From Emticicia agri (GTDB lineage: Bacteria > Bacteroidota > Bacteroidia > Cytophagales > Spirosomataceae), in NCBI GenBank assembly GCA_945860265.1, contig CAMAQF010000044.1:1-33916 (forward strand): DNA of 33,916 bases, given 5' to 3'. This document shows positions 22,812 to 30,595 of this stretch, in pieces. Both the position numbers and the translations under genes were made by a program. Every line of letters starts with the position of its first letter. The first letter of the stretch is position 1. The notes under the pieces were generated by a model. That model was given only the letters and a program-made list of their open reading frames with translations, did no database searches and was not told the DNA's origin.

Positions 22812-24431
22812 ATGCAAATACAGCAATTTCTAAAGCAAAATGCCAACTTTATTCTTGTCGGAATCATAGTTTTAGCTTTTGGTTTGAGATATCACAAAAT
22901 AGGTGAACACGGATTGGCTGGTGATGAGAAGTATTCATTATTTGTGAGCCAGTTTGTAACCTATGAAGGAAATAATCAACACGATTCGGTTAGAAAACCT
23001 GGCAACAAGTATTTTACACCTAAAGAATTTTGGTCAGAAAAGTCATTGCCTGATTTTTTTGATTCGATAGCACGATTAGATACTGGTAATGGAGCATTAT
23101 ATACTTATTCCTTACATTATTGGACGAAGGATTTTGGAGTGTCGGATAAAAGTATGCGAATACCCTCCTTAATTTTTAACCTTCTCACCGTTATTTTACT
23201 GTTCTTTTTCGTAAATGAGCATTTCCATTCAAAGAATTTAGCATTACTCGCTTCATTTCTGGCATCCATTTCACCTTTTTATATCAATTATTCTCAAGTT
23301 GCACGTAATTATGGCCTTAATATGTTTTTGGCTTTATTGGCTACGCATCTTTTTTTACAGCTAATTAAGGAAGAAGAAACAAATAGAAAACCAGTATTGA
23401 AATATTTTCTTTATGGCTTTTGTGCTTTGGCTTGCGAACTATGCCATTTAGCAACTTTTCCATTGTTTTTGATTCATGCCCTCTATTTTATTTTATTTTT
23501 CAGAAAAAAACGTGGTTATATTGCTTTTGCCTTAGCTGCCCTTATTCCAATCGTAGGTGTAATGTTATGGCTAAGAACAGATGGTGGTAGATGGTTCATT
23601 GATTATGTGACTAATAGTGTGAAAGTATATAATCAAATGGCACTTGAAACGCCCGATGAATATTTGAATATTGCCAATCTAAAAAATATCTTAAAACAAG
23701 TAAGGCACGTAATCTCAGCTATGTTTTTACTAGTCGATGGCTATCCAACGCTTTCGGTATTTTATAAAAAAACGTATTTTACAATTCTCGCTACTTCAAT
23801 TTTTTCGTTGATAGTTTTTGGATATAGTACTTGGAAACTTCAAGATAGAGAGAAGTTCAAATTAAGGATTTTTCTGTGTTTATTGTCATTTTTACCAATC
23901 TTTGCAATCATTGCTTTTGCTTATCAAGATGGAAATACTTTCCGAATTATGCCTCGTTATGTGGCATATTCGTATAGCTTTTCTTTGGTATTAATAGCAT
24001 TAATAATTAAGGATTTATGGAATAGAAACATTGCTATTAGGTACTTAACACTCGGAGTCTTCACAATTCAATTATTGATGATATCGAAGCTAATAAATAA
24101 TATTTGGGAAGATAAAGCACCACGTTATTTCATGCACTTTTCTGAGCCTCGTAAACAAAATCCGTATCAGTTTTCTGCACAAAATATACTTAAAGTATAT
24201 GCCAAAGGTGATACAGTATTATATCCTTCGGTCTTTGTTGAAAAACGAGGAGGAATCGGGATGCCAACTTTTTCGGTTGTTGATGCACAATTGACTAATT
24301 TTTATTTGCCCCGAAACTCAGAAATCATCCAACGAGTAAATATTAATGAAGAAAATAGAATAATAATTAAGAAAGCAGATGGAAGCCAAAAGCTAATATT
24401 TGATTTTAAATATGATAAATATAGATATTAA
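22812..24431 (+). CDS. Membrane GT-C glycosyltransferase (family 39/ArnT-like)
   Basis: A 539-aa protein with about ten hydrophobic helices. The first periplasmic loop carries the acidic pair in 'GLAGDEKYSLF', the catalytic position of GT-C enzymes that use a polyprenyl-phosphate sugar donor. The helices 'LLTVILLFFFVNEHF', 'LLASFLASISPFYINYSQVARNYGL' and following are typical of the GT39/PMT_2 group ('SQVARNYGL' resembles the conserved S-x-x-A-R-x-Y segment). The C-terminal soluble part is about 110 aa. The start is ATG 22812, 3 nt after rpe. The acceptor (lipid, protein or polymer) is unknown. Confidence 0.82.
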   Translation: MQIQQFLKQNANFILVGIIVLAFGLRYHKIGEHGLAGDEKYSLFVSQFVTYEGNNQHDSVRKPGNKYFTPKEFWSEKSLPDFFDSIARLDTGNGALYTYSLHYWTKDFGVSDKSMRIPSLIFNLLTVILLFFFVNEHFHSKNLALLASFLASISPFYINYSQVARNYGLNMFLALLATHLFLQLIKEEETNRKPVLKYFLYGFCALACELCHLATFPLFLIHALYFILFFRKKRGYIAFALAALIPIVGVMLWLRTDGGRWFIDYVTNSVKVYNQMALETPDEYLNIANLKNILKQVRHVISAMFLLVDGYPTLSVFYKKTYFTILATSIFSLIVFGYSTWKLQDREKFKLRIFLCLLSFLPIFAIIAFAYQDGNTFRIMPRYVAYSYSFSLVLIALIIKDLWNRNIAIRYLTLGVFTIQLLMISKLINNIWEDKAPRYFMHFSEPRKQNPYQFSAQNILKVYAKGDTVLYPSVFVEKRGGIGMPTFSVVDAQLTNFYLPRNSEIIQRVNINEENRIIIKKADGSQKLIFDFKYDKYRY

Positions 24432-24487
24432 AATTCCTATTTGAGTTAGTTATTTTTCAGTTTGCAGGCATTAAAATTGTGGGAAAC

Positions 24488-24645
24488 TTGCCTCGATAGG
24501 GGGCTAAATTGTTAGCATAGAAAAAAATATAAGGAATCAGAGTGCAGTAGGTACTCCATATATAATCGTCAGTCCATATTATGTACCTACATTTTAGGAA
24601 TTACTTCCGAGCATCGTCCGCCAACATTTACCCCTTGACGGGGGA
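24488..24645. repeat. Imperfect 150-bp palindromic element in a non-coding gap (MITE-like)
   Basis: The 486-bp gap 24432-24917 has no credible gene. Its left part is one long imperfect inverted repeat centred near 24568. The inner arms GTAGGTAC (24547-24554) and GTACCTAC (24583-24590) are perfect. The outer arms are CGATAGGGGGCTAAATTGTT (24494-24513) and, on the other strand, CGTCAAGGGGTAAATGTT (within 24618-24640). The two arm pairs share the same centre to within about 2 nt. This could be a MITE remnant or a structured RNA. No transposase is nearby. The stretch 24646-24864 is AT-rich and shows nothing recognisable. Confidence 0.42.
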
Positions 24646-24864
24646 ATATTCAATGGTCTAATCGCAAAAATAATAAGATTTAATGCGTTTAACCTGATAT
24701 TGAATTTAATTACTATGACAACATTTTAAAGCATTGTGAAAGATACTGTAATTAATTTTGAACTTTAATTGTTCAAAAATTTCGCTTAAAATTTTTGAAG
24801 GACTACATTCTTTTCTGCGAAATCTGTGGGAGTAGGACATCAAATTAATTACCGTTAATAAACA

Positions 24865-24899
24865 AAAAAGAGGTGTAGCTATTTGCAACACCTCTTTTT
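24865..24899 (-). terminator. Intrinsic terminator after the fibronectin-III protein gene
   Basis: AAAAAGAGGTGT (24865-24876) and ACACCTCTTTTT (24888-24899) form a perfect 12-bp stem with an 11-nt loop. It lies 18 bp beyond the minus-strand stop codon at 24918 and can also serve plus-strand transcripts from the GT-C gene. Confidence 0.88.
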
Positions 24900-24917
24900 A
24901 TTTAATTAATGTCAAAA

Positions 24918-27134
24918 TTAGAATTTATACACACGCTTTGTAATTTGTTGCGTTGCTGTACGAAGGCTAATCGTATATGTTCCTTCTGAATAATTACTCA
25001 AATCAAGGCGATAATCTAATTGATTTGGAGTTAAAATAGTTTTAGAAATTATTCTGTTTGTTTTGTCAGTAATTATTATCATTCCCGAATCTTTCAACAT
25101 ATTTTCAGACACAGAAACTTTTATAAGATCAGACGTTGGATTTGGATAAACCTGGAATACTTCATCCGCTACAATATCAATTGAAGCAGAAACTTTTGCA
25201 GGAGTCGTTAGTACCAAAACATTAGTATAAATAGAATTTCCTTTGCTGTTTGTCGCTCTTACGCGATAATAATATTTAGTTTTCTCACTTACTGTCTTAT
25301 CTGAATAAGTTACCTGATTACGACCTGTTGAACCAATTTTCGCGAAAGTAGTTCCATCTAAAGAACGTTCTACATCGAAAGCAGCTTCATTATTCGAATC
25401 ATCACCCCATTGCAATGAAACTTCAGCCGAAGTTGCAGTTCCTTTTAGGTCATAAGGTGCGTTTGGTATAGAAGTTACTGCAACTGCAATTTTGGCTGTT
25501 GCTGAATATTTAGAAGTACCATATTGGTTTGAGGCATTAGCTCTAAAATAATAAGTAAGACCTTGTTCAATCGGAATACTCGTAGCAGTAATTGAATTAG
25601 AGTCAAGGTCAGCTCTCACAGTAGTTGATGTAATTCCTTTTGCAAAGGTACTATCAAGTGATCTTTCAATTGCAAAACCCCATTCGTCATCCGAGTTGTC
25701 TTTCCAACTTGTTTTTAATAAAATATTTCCTAAGGCATCACTAGCAAGAACAGCAGTAAGGTTAGAAGGAGCATACGGTGGTCCTAATGTTGTAGCACTT
25801 GCTACATTTGAATAAGGTGATTGTCCTTGGTAATTTGCTGACAAAATTTTGTACCAATATTTTGTTTTGGGCATTCCAGTTTTGTCAGAGTATGTTGATT
25901 GATTGTTGTCAAGAGTGGCAATTTTGATAAAACTTTCAGCAGCTTCACCGCTAATTGACGAACGAAAAATTTCTTGCGAGACACGTTTGTTAGTTACACC
26001 ATCTAGTATGAATTTTTCAGCTCCTCTAATCCAGTTCAAATCAATCTGTGTTGTTGAAATTGTTTTGGCGACCATATTCGATGATGGATTCGGAGGAACA
26101 AGTTTTTCAGTTGTTACAGATAGCACATTTGATGGAGCACTAGTACCACCTGCATTACGAGCAGATACTCTGTAGAAATATTCCTTACCTTCAATTAAAT
26201 TATCTTGGTCTGTAAAGTCAACAAAGCCTGGATTGTTAGCAGTTTTTGTCCCTTGCTGGAACCAAGTTTTTTTGATATCATCAGATCGTTCAATCACAAA
26301 ATCACCTACGTTATTATTTGCTGGGTTATTCCAGTATATGATGATTTTTTTAAGGCCGATATCGTAAATTGATAAGCTATTTGGTGATGTTGGTGGATCT
26401 GGCAAAGCTGTGAAATAATTCGTTTCCGAATATGGTTCAGCTACACCCGTACCATTTTTTGCTGTTACACGATAAGAGTATTGTGTATTTGGCTGAGTGT
26501 TATTGTCAACATAAGAACGTCGTCCTTTACCATCTATACCTGGAATTGTAGCAATCACCACATAAGCACCACCTTGTATGCGGCGTTCAATGATAAAATT
26601 ACTCTCGTTAGTGGAATTATCATCGAAAGATAGTATGCTTTTGCGTGGTGTATATGGTCTTTCTACAAGAGCACCAGTAACTCCCGCTGGTATGTAATCA
26701 TTAGTTGATATAATAATACCATTACTCCAACAAGAAACACTTTTACCAGTTGGGGCTGCGATATCTGGAATATTTACTACTGTTCCGTCACAAGCACGAG
26801 CAGCAAATGATGGACCCACGGGACTATTGTTTTTAATGGCTCTTACCCAAATATAGTAAGTGGTATTTGCTTGTAAATTGGTTAGTTGGTATGTGCCACG
26901 TCCACTGTAATTCGAAGTACCTGTCCATGTTGTTTGGTAACCTGTCGGAACAGGTGAAAATGCTATTTCAAATTCACCTTCATCGAGTGAATTATCATCC
27001 CATGTAAGGTTGATTTTTGTGAAAGTTCCACCAACTGCTCCACCTGAAAGGCCTGTAGGTGCGTTTTGTGCTTGTACGTGCCAAAATGCCGTAGTAAGCA
27101 ACAAAAAAAAGGATAGTAAATAATTTTTTTTCAT
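24918..27134 (-). CDS. Secreted fibronectin type III repeat protein with T9SS type A sorting tail
   Basis: A 738-aa extracellular protein. ATG 27134 is preferred because it starts the signal peptide 'MKKNYLLSFFLLLTTAFWHV' followed by QAQ; the longer frame would extend across the -7 box region. About six fibronectin type III modules follow, each with W-x-D-x-S/N, 'F-x-I/V-E-R' and 'Y-x-Y-R-V-x-A-x-N' strands. The last ~75 residues ('VYPNPTSDLIKVSVS' ... 'SEGTYTISLRTATQQITKRVYKF') are a Por secretion tail, the type A signal cleaved by the type IX secretion system. Possible adhesin or surface scaffold; no enzyme domain is seen. An unusual Cys-containing segment follows the first module. Confidence 0.88.
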   Translation of the reverse strand: MKKNYLLSFFLLLTTAFWHVQAQNAPTGLSGGAVGGTFTKINLTWDDNSLDEGEFEIAFSPVPTGYQTTWTGTSNYSGRGTYQLTNLQANTTYYIWVRAIKNNSPVGPSFAARACDGTVVNIPDIAAPTGKSVSCWSNGIIISTNDYIPAGVTGALVERPYTPRKSILSFDDNSTNESNFIIERRIQGGAYVVIATIPGIDGKGRRSYVDNNTQPNTQYSYRVTAKNGTGVAEPYSETNYFTALPDPPTSPNSLSIYDIGLKKIIIYWNNPANNNVGDFVIERSDDIKKTWFQQGTKTANNPGFVDFTDQDNLIEGKEYFYRVSARNAGGTSAPSNVLSVTTEKLVPPNPSSNMVAKTISTTQIDLNWIRGAEKFILDGVTNKRVSQEIFRSSISGEAAESFIKIATLDNNQSTYSDKTGMPKTKYWYKILSANYQGQSPYSNVASATTLGPPYAPSNLTAVLASDALGNILLKTSWKDNSDDEWGFAIERSLDSTFAKGITSTTVRADLDSNSITATSIPIEQGLTYYFRANASNQYGTSKYSATAKIAVAVTSIPNAPYDLKGTATSAEVSLQWGDDSNNEAAFDVERSLDGTTFAKIGSTGRNQVTYSDKTVSEKTKYYYRVRATNSKGNSIYTNVLVLTTPAKVSASIDIVADEVFQVYPNPTSDLIKVSVSENMLKDSGMIIITDKTNRIISKTILTPNQLDYRLDLSNYSEGTYTISLRTATQQITKRVYKF

Positions 27135-27188
27135 AGCTAAACAATCAGTTTTAATAATTAATATTGGGAGGTAAAATTTGATTTTTTG

Positions 27189-27196
27189 CAAATATA
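27189..27196 (-). promoter_or_regulatory. Candidate -7 box for the fibronectin-III protein gene
   Basis: TATATTTG on the minus strand matches TAnnTTTG and lies about 55 nt before the ATG at 27134, leaving a leader of about 48 nt. It supports the downstream start. Confidence 0.45.
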
Positions 27197-27336
27197 AATG
27201 TTTTTATTCATTATTGCGCAATTACTACACACGAAATTTATTTTACGGCAAAATTTATTTCTTTAGAATAAATTTAATTGCATTATTAATTAGGTGGTAG
27301 TAAATAAAATGCCTCTGTGCTTATGTTTAAAGCACA

Positions 27337-27702
27337 TTACTGGACGGCAATAACTGATATTTCAACGTTTACATCTTTTGGTAACTTGGCAACTTGCACA
27401 GTTTCACGAGCGGGAGGCATTAATGTAAAGTAGCTTCCATACACTTCATTCACAAGTGTAAAGTCTTCCATATTTTTCAAATATATGGTTGATTTAACAA
27501 TATTTTCGTAGCTCATTCCCGCTTCTGATAAAATATTGCCGATGTTTTCCATCACTTTTTGAGTTTCGGCTTTTAAGTCGCCTGATGTTGACAATTCGAG
27601 AGCAATTTGACCAGAAACATAAAGAGTATTTCCTGCTAGAACAGCTTGGCTATAAGGGCCAATCGGGGCGGGTGCTTTTTCGGTGTAAATGATTTTTTTC
27701 AC
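27337..27702 (-). CDS. RidA family reactive enamine/imine deaminase
   Basis: A 121-aa cytosolic protein of the YjgF/YER057c/UK114 family. Seen: 'APAPIGPYSQAVLAGNTLYVSGQI', the conserved catalytic R99 in 'PPARETVQVAKLP', and E114 in 'VNVEISVIAV'; the 15-residue spacing equals that of R105 and E120 in enteric RidA. Known function: hydrolysis of 2-aminoacrylate and related imines made by PLP enzymes, which protects cells from damage. It stands alone on the minus strand, and its upstream gap of 192 bp is shared with a divergent glycosyltransferase gene. Confidence 0.95.
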   Translation of the reverse strand: MKKIIYTEKAPAPIGPYSQAVLAGNTLYVSGQIALELSTSGDLKAETQKVMENIGNILSEAGMSYENIVKSTIYLKNMEDFTLVNEVYGSYFTLMPPARETVQVAKLPKDVNVEISVIAVQ

Positions 27703-27894
27703 GTATGAATTTTTGATAAAAATAATTTTTTTTTAAGTTTCAATTTTGTAAGCTTCTTTATGTTAAACTACCTAAATTTGATAGACAAAATTCAGAATAA
27801 ATAGGACAATAAACAATTTTCGTAGCACAATTATTAATAATAAAAAAGCAAAACAAGTGGTAAATGAACTTATGAAAATCAAAATCTTTTATAA

Positions 27895-28530
27895 ATGGAT
27901 GCCGTAATTATTTTTATAAAAAATCCACAACTGGGTAAAGTAAAAACACGTTTAGCCGTAACTGTTGGCGATGTCCGAGCCTTAGAAATTTATCATCTTT
28001 TGATGCGACATACCAATGCTATAACTACCGAATTGACAGATATTGACAAGTATCTATTTTATTCTGATTTTATTGATGAAAACGATATATGGGGAAATAC
28101 TGATTACCATAAGTTAAAACAATTTGTTGGACCTGATTTAGGCCTTAAAATGGCCTCGGCATTTCTTGAAACTTATCAGAAAAAACACGCTAAAGTCTTG
28201 ATAATTGGCTGCGATTGCTTAGAGTTAAATCAAAGTATAATTACTGAGGCTTATCGGCAACTATCTAAAAATGAGGTAGTTATAGGTCCCGCTTTTGATG
28301 GTGGGTATTATTTGATTGGTTTTAACTTTGATTTAATCGGAAAAGATAGTCAAGAGGTTTTAAAGAAAATGTTTTGTAATAAAGAATGGAGCCACGAAAG
28401 GGTAGGGCAAGAGGCAATTGAAGCTTGTAAAAAAATGAGTTTAAGTTTTTCACTTTTACCAACTTTAACTGATGTTGATGAAGAAATAGATTTTTTAAAA
28501 ACGCAACATTTAGCTTATAGGGCCGTTTGA
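27895..28530 (+). CDS. TIGR04282/DUF2064 family glycosyltransferase-like protein
   Basis: A 211-aa protein of the GT-A fold. Seen: 'IIFIKNPQLGKVKTRLA' (nucleotide-binding loop), 'IGCDCLEL' in place of the usual G-x-D-x-P/L acidic motif, and 'GPAFDGGYYLIGF', a family signature. The family is annotated from its genetic link to arsenosugar biosynthesis in some bacteria; no arsenic genes are present here, so that role is not supported by context. The last 21 bp overlap the end of coaE on the opposite strand. Confidence 0.85.
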   Translation: MDAVIIFIKNPQLGKVKTRLAVTVGDVRALEIYHLLMRHTNAITTELTDIDKYLFYSDFIDENDIWGNTDYHKLKQFVGPDLGLKMASAFLETYQKKHAKVLIIGCDCLELNQSIITEAYRQLSKNEVVIGPAFDGGYYLIGFNFDLIGKDSQEVLKKMFCNKEWSHERVGQEAIEACKKMSLSFSLLPTLTDVDEEIDFLKTQHLAYRAV

Positions 28531-29109
28531 TAACTTTTGGTGGAGGATTAAAATTTGAGGTAAAATAAGTTCACTATCATCGTTAATGATTTGATAGTCA
28601 GTAATATTTAAAAATTCATCATCTGATTTCTGTTGAGCAATAATTGAATGTATTTGTTCTATGCTTCGCTGAGGGTCACGTTGTTTAATACGTTTTATTC
28701 TAATTTCTAAAGGGCAACTAACCACAATTATTTTGTTTAAATCATTGCCTTTTCCCGCTGCATTACTGATGGCTGCTTCACGTAAAACATAGGACTGATT
28801 TTGGTGCTGTCTGAGCCATTGTTGCGTATCATCAAAAACCCTCGGATGAATTAACATATTAATCATTTGAAGTAATTGAGGATTTTCAAATACTTGATTC
28901 GCTATCCATTTTTTATTATACATTCCGTTTTCGTCGTAGGCTTGTCGGCCAAATAATTCTTTTATCTCTTTTTTTAGCTGCAAATCATTATTGGTAAGCC
29001 AATTTGCTCGTATATCGGCATAATAAACAGGCGTACCAATCAGTTCAAAAACTTTGCAGACAATGCTTTTTCCGGAGCCTATTCCCCCGGTTATGCCAAT
29101 AACTTTCAT
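28510..29109 (-). CDS. coaE: Dephospho-CoA kinase
   Basis: A 199-aa enzyme for the last step of coenzyme A synthesis, the ATP-dependent 3'-phosphorylation of dephospho-CoA. Walker A GGIGSGKS at residues 8-15; D32 in 'YYADIRANWL' takes the place of the usual D-x-x-A-R/H; 'HPRVFDDTQQWL' and 'VVSCPLEIRIKRIKQRD' form the CoA-binding and lid parts. The start at 29109 overlaps the stop of the upstream glycosyltransferase gene as ATGA, so translation is coupled. A longer frame from 29145 lies inside the upstream gene and is rejected. Convergent with the gene at 27895. Confidence 0.94.
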   Translation of the reverse strand: MKVIGITGGIGSGKSIVCKVFELIGTPVYYADIRANWLTNNDLQLKKEIKELFGRQAYDENGMYNKKWIANQVFENPQLLQMINMLIHPRVFDDTQQWLRQHQNQSYVLREAAISNAAGKGNDLNKIIVVSCPLEIRIKRIKQRDPQRSIEQIHSIIAQQKSDDEFLNITDYQIINDDSELILPQILILHQKLSNGPIS

Positions 29110-30086
29110 ATTTTTGGTTTTTGTTTCTTTACAAAATATTCCCAAACGATGCTTTTTTGATAAATATGATTTACCTGTTTTGGTGTTTTTCTCTCCAACT
29201 TTGGAATCATCACATAAAATGCAAAATGTGCTTTAACAATAGCTAAGAAGTCGTCAAATGAGCCATCTGCCAATAATTTGATTCCCGAAATACCATCCAG
29301 CATTAGTCTTAGCAGAATTGTTGATACCAGTTTTTCCCTTGGTAAGTTTTTAAAAAGCATAGCCAAACCATTTCGGTAGTTCAGAAATGTCTTACGTGGG
29401 TTGGATTTGTGCAAAGTGCCACCACCAACATGATAGACTGTTGAAGCTGATGAATAAATGATTCGATAACCTTGATTTTTCATACGCCAACATAGGTCAA
29501 TTTCTTCCATGTGAGCGAAGAAATGAGCATCGAACCCATTTAATTTGTGAAAAATTTCTGATCGTAGAAACATACAGGCACCAGTGGCCCAAAAAACTTC
29601 TTTTATGTCGTCATACTGCCCTTTATCTTCCTCATAGCTTTCAAAAACTCTACCTCGACAAAATGGATAACCCAACCAATCAATATAGCCACCTGCTGCT
29701 CCAGCGTACTCAAAGTGAGTTTTTTGGTGATAACTCAATATTTTTGGTTGGCAAGCAGACATTGATTTATCTATATCCATTAAATCAATGATAGATTTCG
29801 TCCAATTCGGTGTAACCTCCACATCAGAGTTGAGTAGCACATAATATTCCGCCTCAATTTCTTTTAGTGCATTGTTATATCCTCCCGCAAAACCATCATT
29901 GTTGGCAAGCTGAATTATTGTAATATCAGCAAATTTACTTCTAAGAAAATTTACAGAGCCATCAGTGGAAGCATTATCAGCAATAAAAATTTCGTACCCA
30001 TCATTATGATTTATTACTGATGGTAGGAAGGTCTCTAAAAACTTTTGTCCATTATAGTTTAAAATTACTACGGCAACTTTGGTCAT
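29106..30086 (-). CDS. Family 2 glycosyltransferase
   Basis: A 326-aa GT-A enzyme. Seen: 'VAVVILNYNGQKFLETFLPS', 'IFIADNASTDGSVNFL' (nucleotide-binding Asp), 'YVLLNSDVEVTP' (DxD-like metal site) and 'MEEIDLCWRMKNQGYRI' (the ED catalytic-base region), with 'VYHVGGGTLHKSNPRKTFLNYRNG' typical of rhamnosyl- or dTDP-sugar transferases of this group. A hydrophobic segment near the C-terminus may associate with the membrane. It overlaps coaE by 4 nt (ATGA) and follows the YbaB gene by 68 bp, so the three form one leftward unit. Donor and acceptor are unknown. Confidence 0.92.
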   Translation of the reverse strand: MTKVAVVILNYNGQKFLETFLPSVINHNDGYEIFIADNASTDGSVNFLRSKFADITIIQLANNDGFAGGYNNALKEIEAEYYVLLNSDVEVTPNWTKSIIDLMDIDKSMSACQPKILSYHQKTHFEYAGAAGGYIDWLGYPFCRGRVFESYEEDKGQYDDIKEVFWATGACMFLRSEIFHKLNGFDAHFFAHMEEIDLCWRMKNQGYRIIYSSASTVYHVGGGTLHKSNPRKTFLNYRNGLAMLFKNLPREKLVSTILLRLMLDGISGIKLLADGSFDDFLAIVKAHFAFYVMIPKLERKTPKQVNHIYQKSIVWEYFVKKQKPKI

Positions 30087-30137
30087 AGTATTTTGTTTTT
30101 GAACTTGAAAAATTTTGACATTTATATTGATTCTTAA

Positions 30138-30155
30138 CAGCTGTGGACTGTTTAC
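30138..30155. repeat. Short CTGTGGACTGTTTAC repeat
   Basis: CAGCTGTGGACTGTTTAC is a short relative of the GACTGT repeats that flank clpP. It lies between the YbaB and GT2 genes and touches the YbaB stop codon. Confidence 0.35.
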
Positions 30156-30508
30156 TATTTAAAGAGTTTATCAAAATCCATTCCTGGAATATTTGGCATC
30201 AATCCTTCAGTCGATTTTTGCAGTTCTTCTTTGGCCTTAACTTCTACTTTTTCTAAAGCTTTATTAGTAGCCGCAACAATCAAATCTTGTAAGATTTCAC
30301 GGTCAGAGGGTTTCATTAAATCTTCGTCGATTTCTATGCTTATGAGTTGTTTTTTGCCATTTGCCTTTGCTTTTACCATTCCTGCTCCCGCTTCACCTAC
30401 TTCGGTTATTTTTGTTAAATTCTCCTGTGCTTCTTGCATTCGGGCTTGCATTTCTTTCATTTTTCCTGCCATCCCAAAAAGGTCTCCCATGTTCATATTC
30501 GTATTCAT
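30155..30508 (-). CDS. YbaB/EbfC family nucleoid-associated protein
   Basis: A 117-aa DNA-binding protein. Seen: an N-terminal Met-rich helix ('MGDLFGMAGKMKEMQARMQE'), the central sheet 'GMVKAKANGKKQLISIEID' and a second long helix ('EILQDLIVAATNKALEKVEV'), the fold of YbaB/EbfC dimers, which bind and bend DNA without strong sequence specificity. In many bacteria it neighbours dnaX and recR; here dnaX is about 30 kb away. First gene of the leftward unit with GT2 and coaE. Its promoter directly abuts the terminator of the upstream gene. Confidence 0.93.
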   Translation of the reverse strand: MNTNMNMGDLFGMAGKMKEMQARMQEAQENLTKITEVGEAGAGMVKAKANGKKQLISIEIDEDLMKPSDREILQDLIVAATNKALEKVEVKAKEELQKSTEGLMPNIPGMDFDKLFK

Positions 30509-30521
30509 TTAAAATGTAAGG

Positions 30522-30529
30522 CAAATATA
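30522..30529 (-). promoter_or_regulatory. Candidate -7 box for the YbaB-GT2-coaE unit
   Basis: TATATTTG on the minus strand, 14-21 nt before the YbaB ATG. The expected start of transcription leaves a very short leader. It begins 2 nt after the T-run of the preceding terminator. Confidence 0.5.
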
Positions 30530-30530
30530 C

Positions 30531-30560
30531 AAAAAAAGGCAGTTGGATAAGAACTGCCCT
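30531..30560 (-). terminator. Intrinsic terminator after the type B T9SS protein gene
   Basis: On the minus strand it reads GGCAGTT, loop CTTATCC, AACTGCC, then seven T. The 7-bp GC-containing stem and U-run fit a rho-independent terminator 38 nt past the stop at 30596. Confidence 0.8.
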
Positions 30561-30595
30561 TGGTTAAAATAACACCCTTAAATATTAATAGAAAA

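Noticed and set aside
24706-24891. 61-aa minus-strand open frame in the gap after the GT-C gene
   Set aside because: It overlaps the terminator stem at 24865-24899 at its start, shows no recognisable motif, and reads like chance coding in AT-rich DNA.
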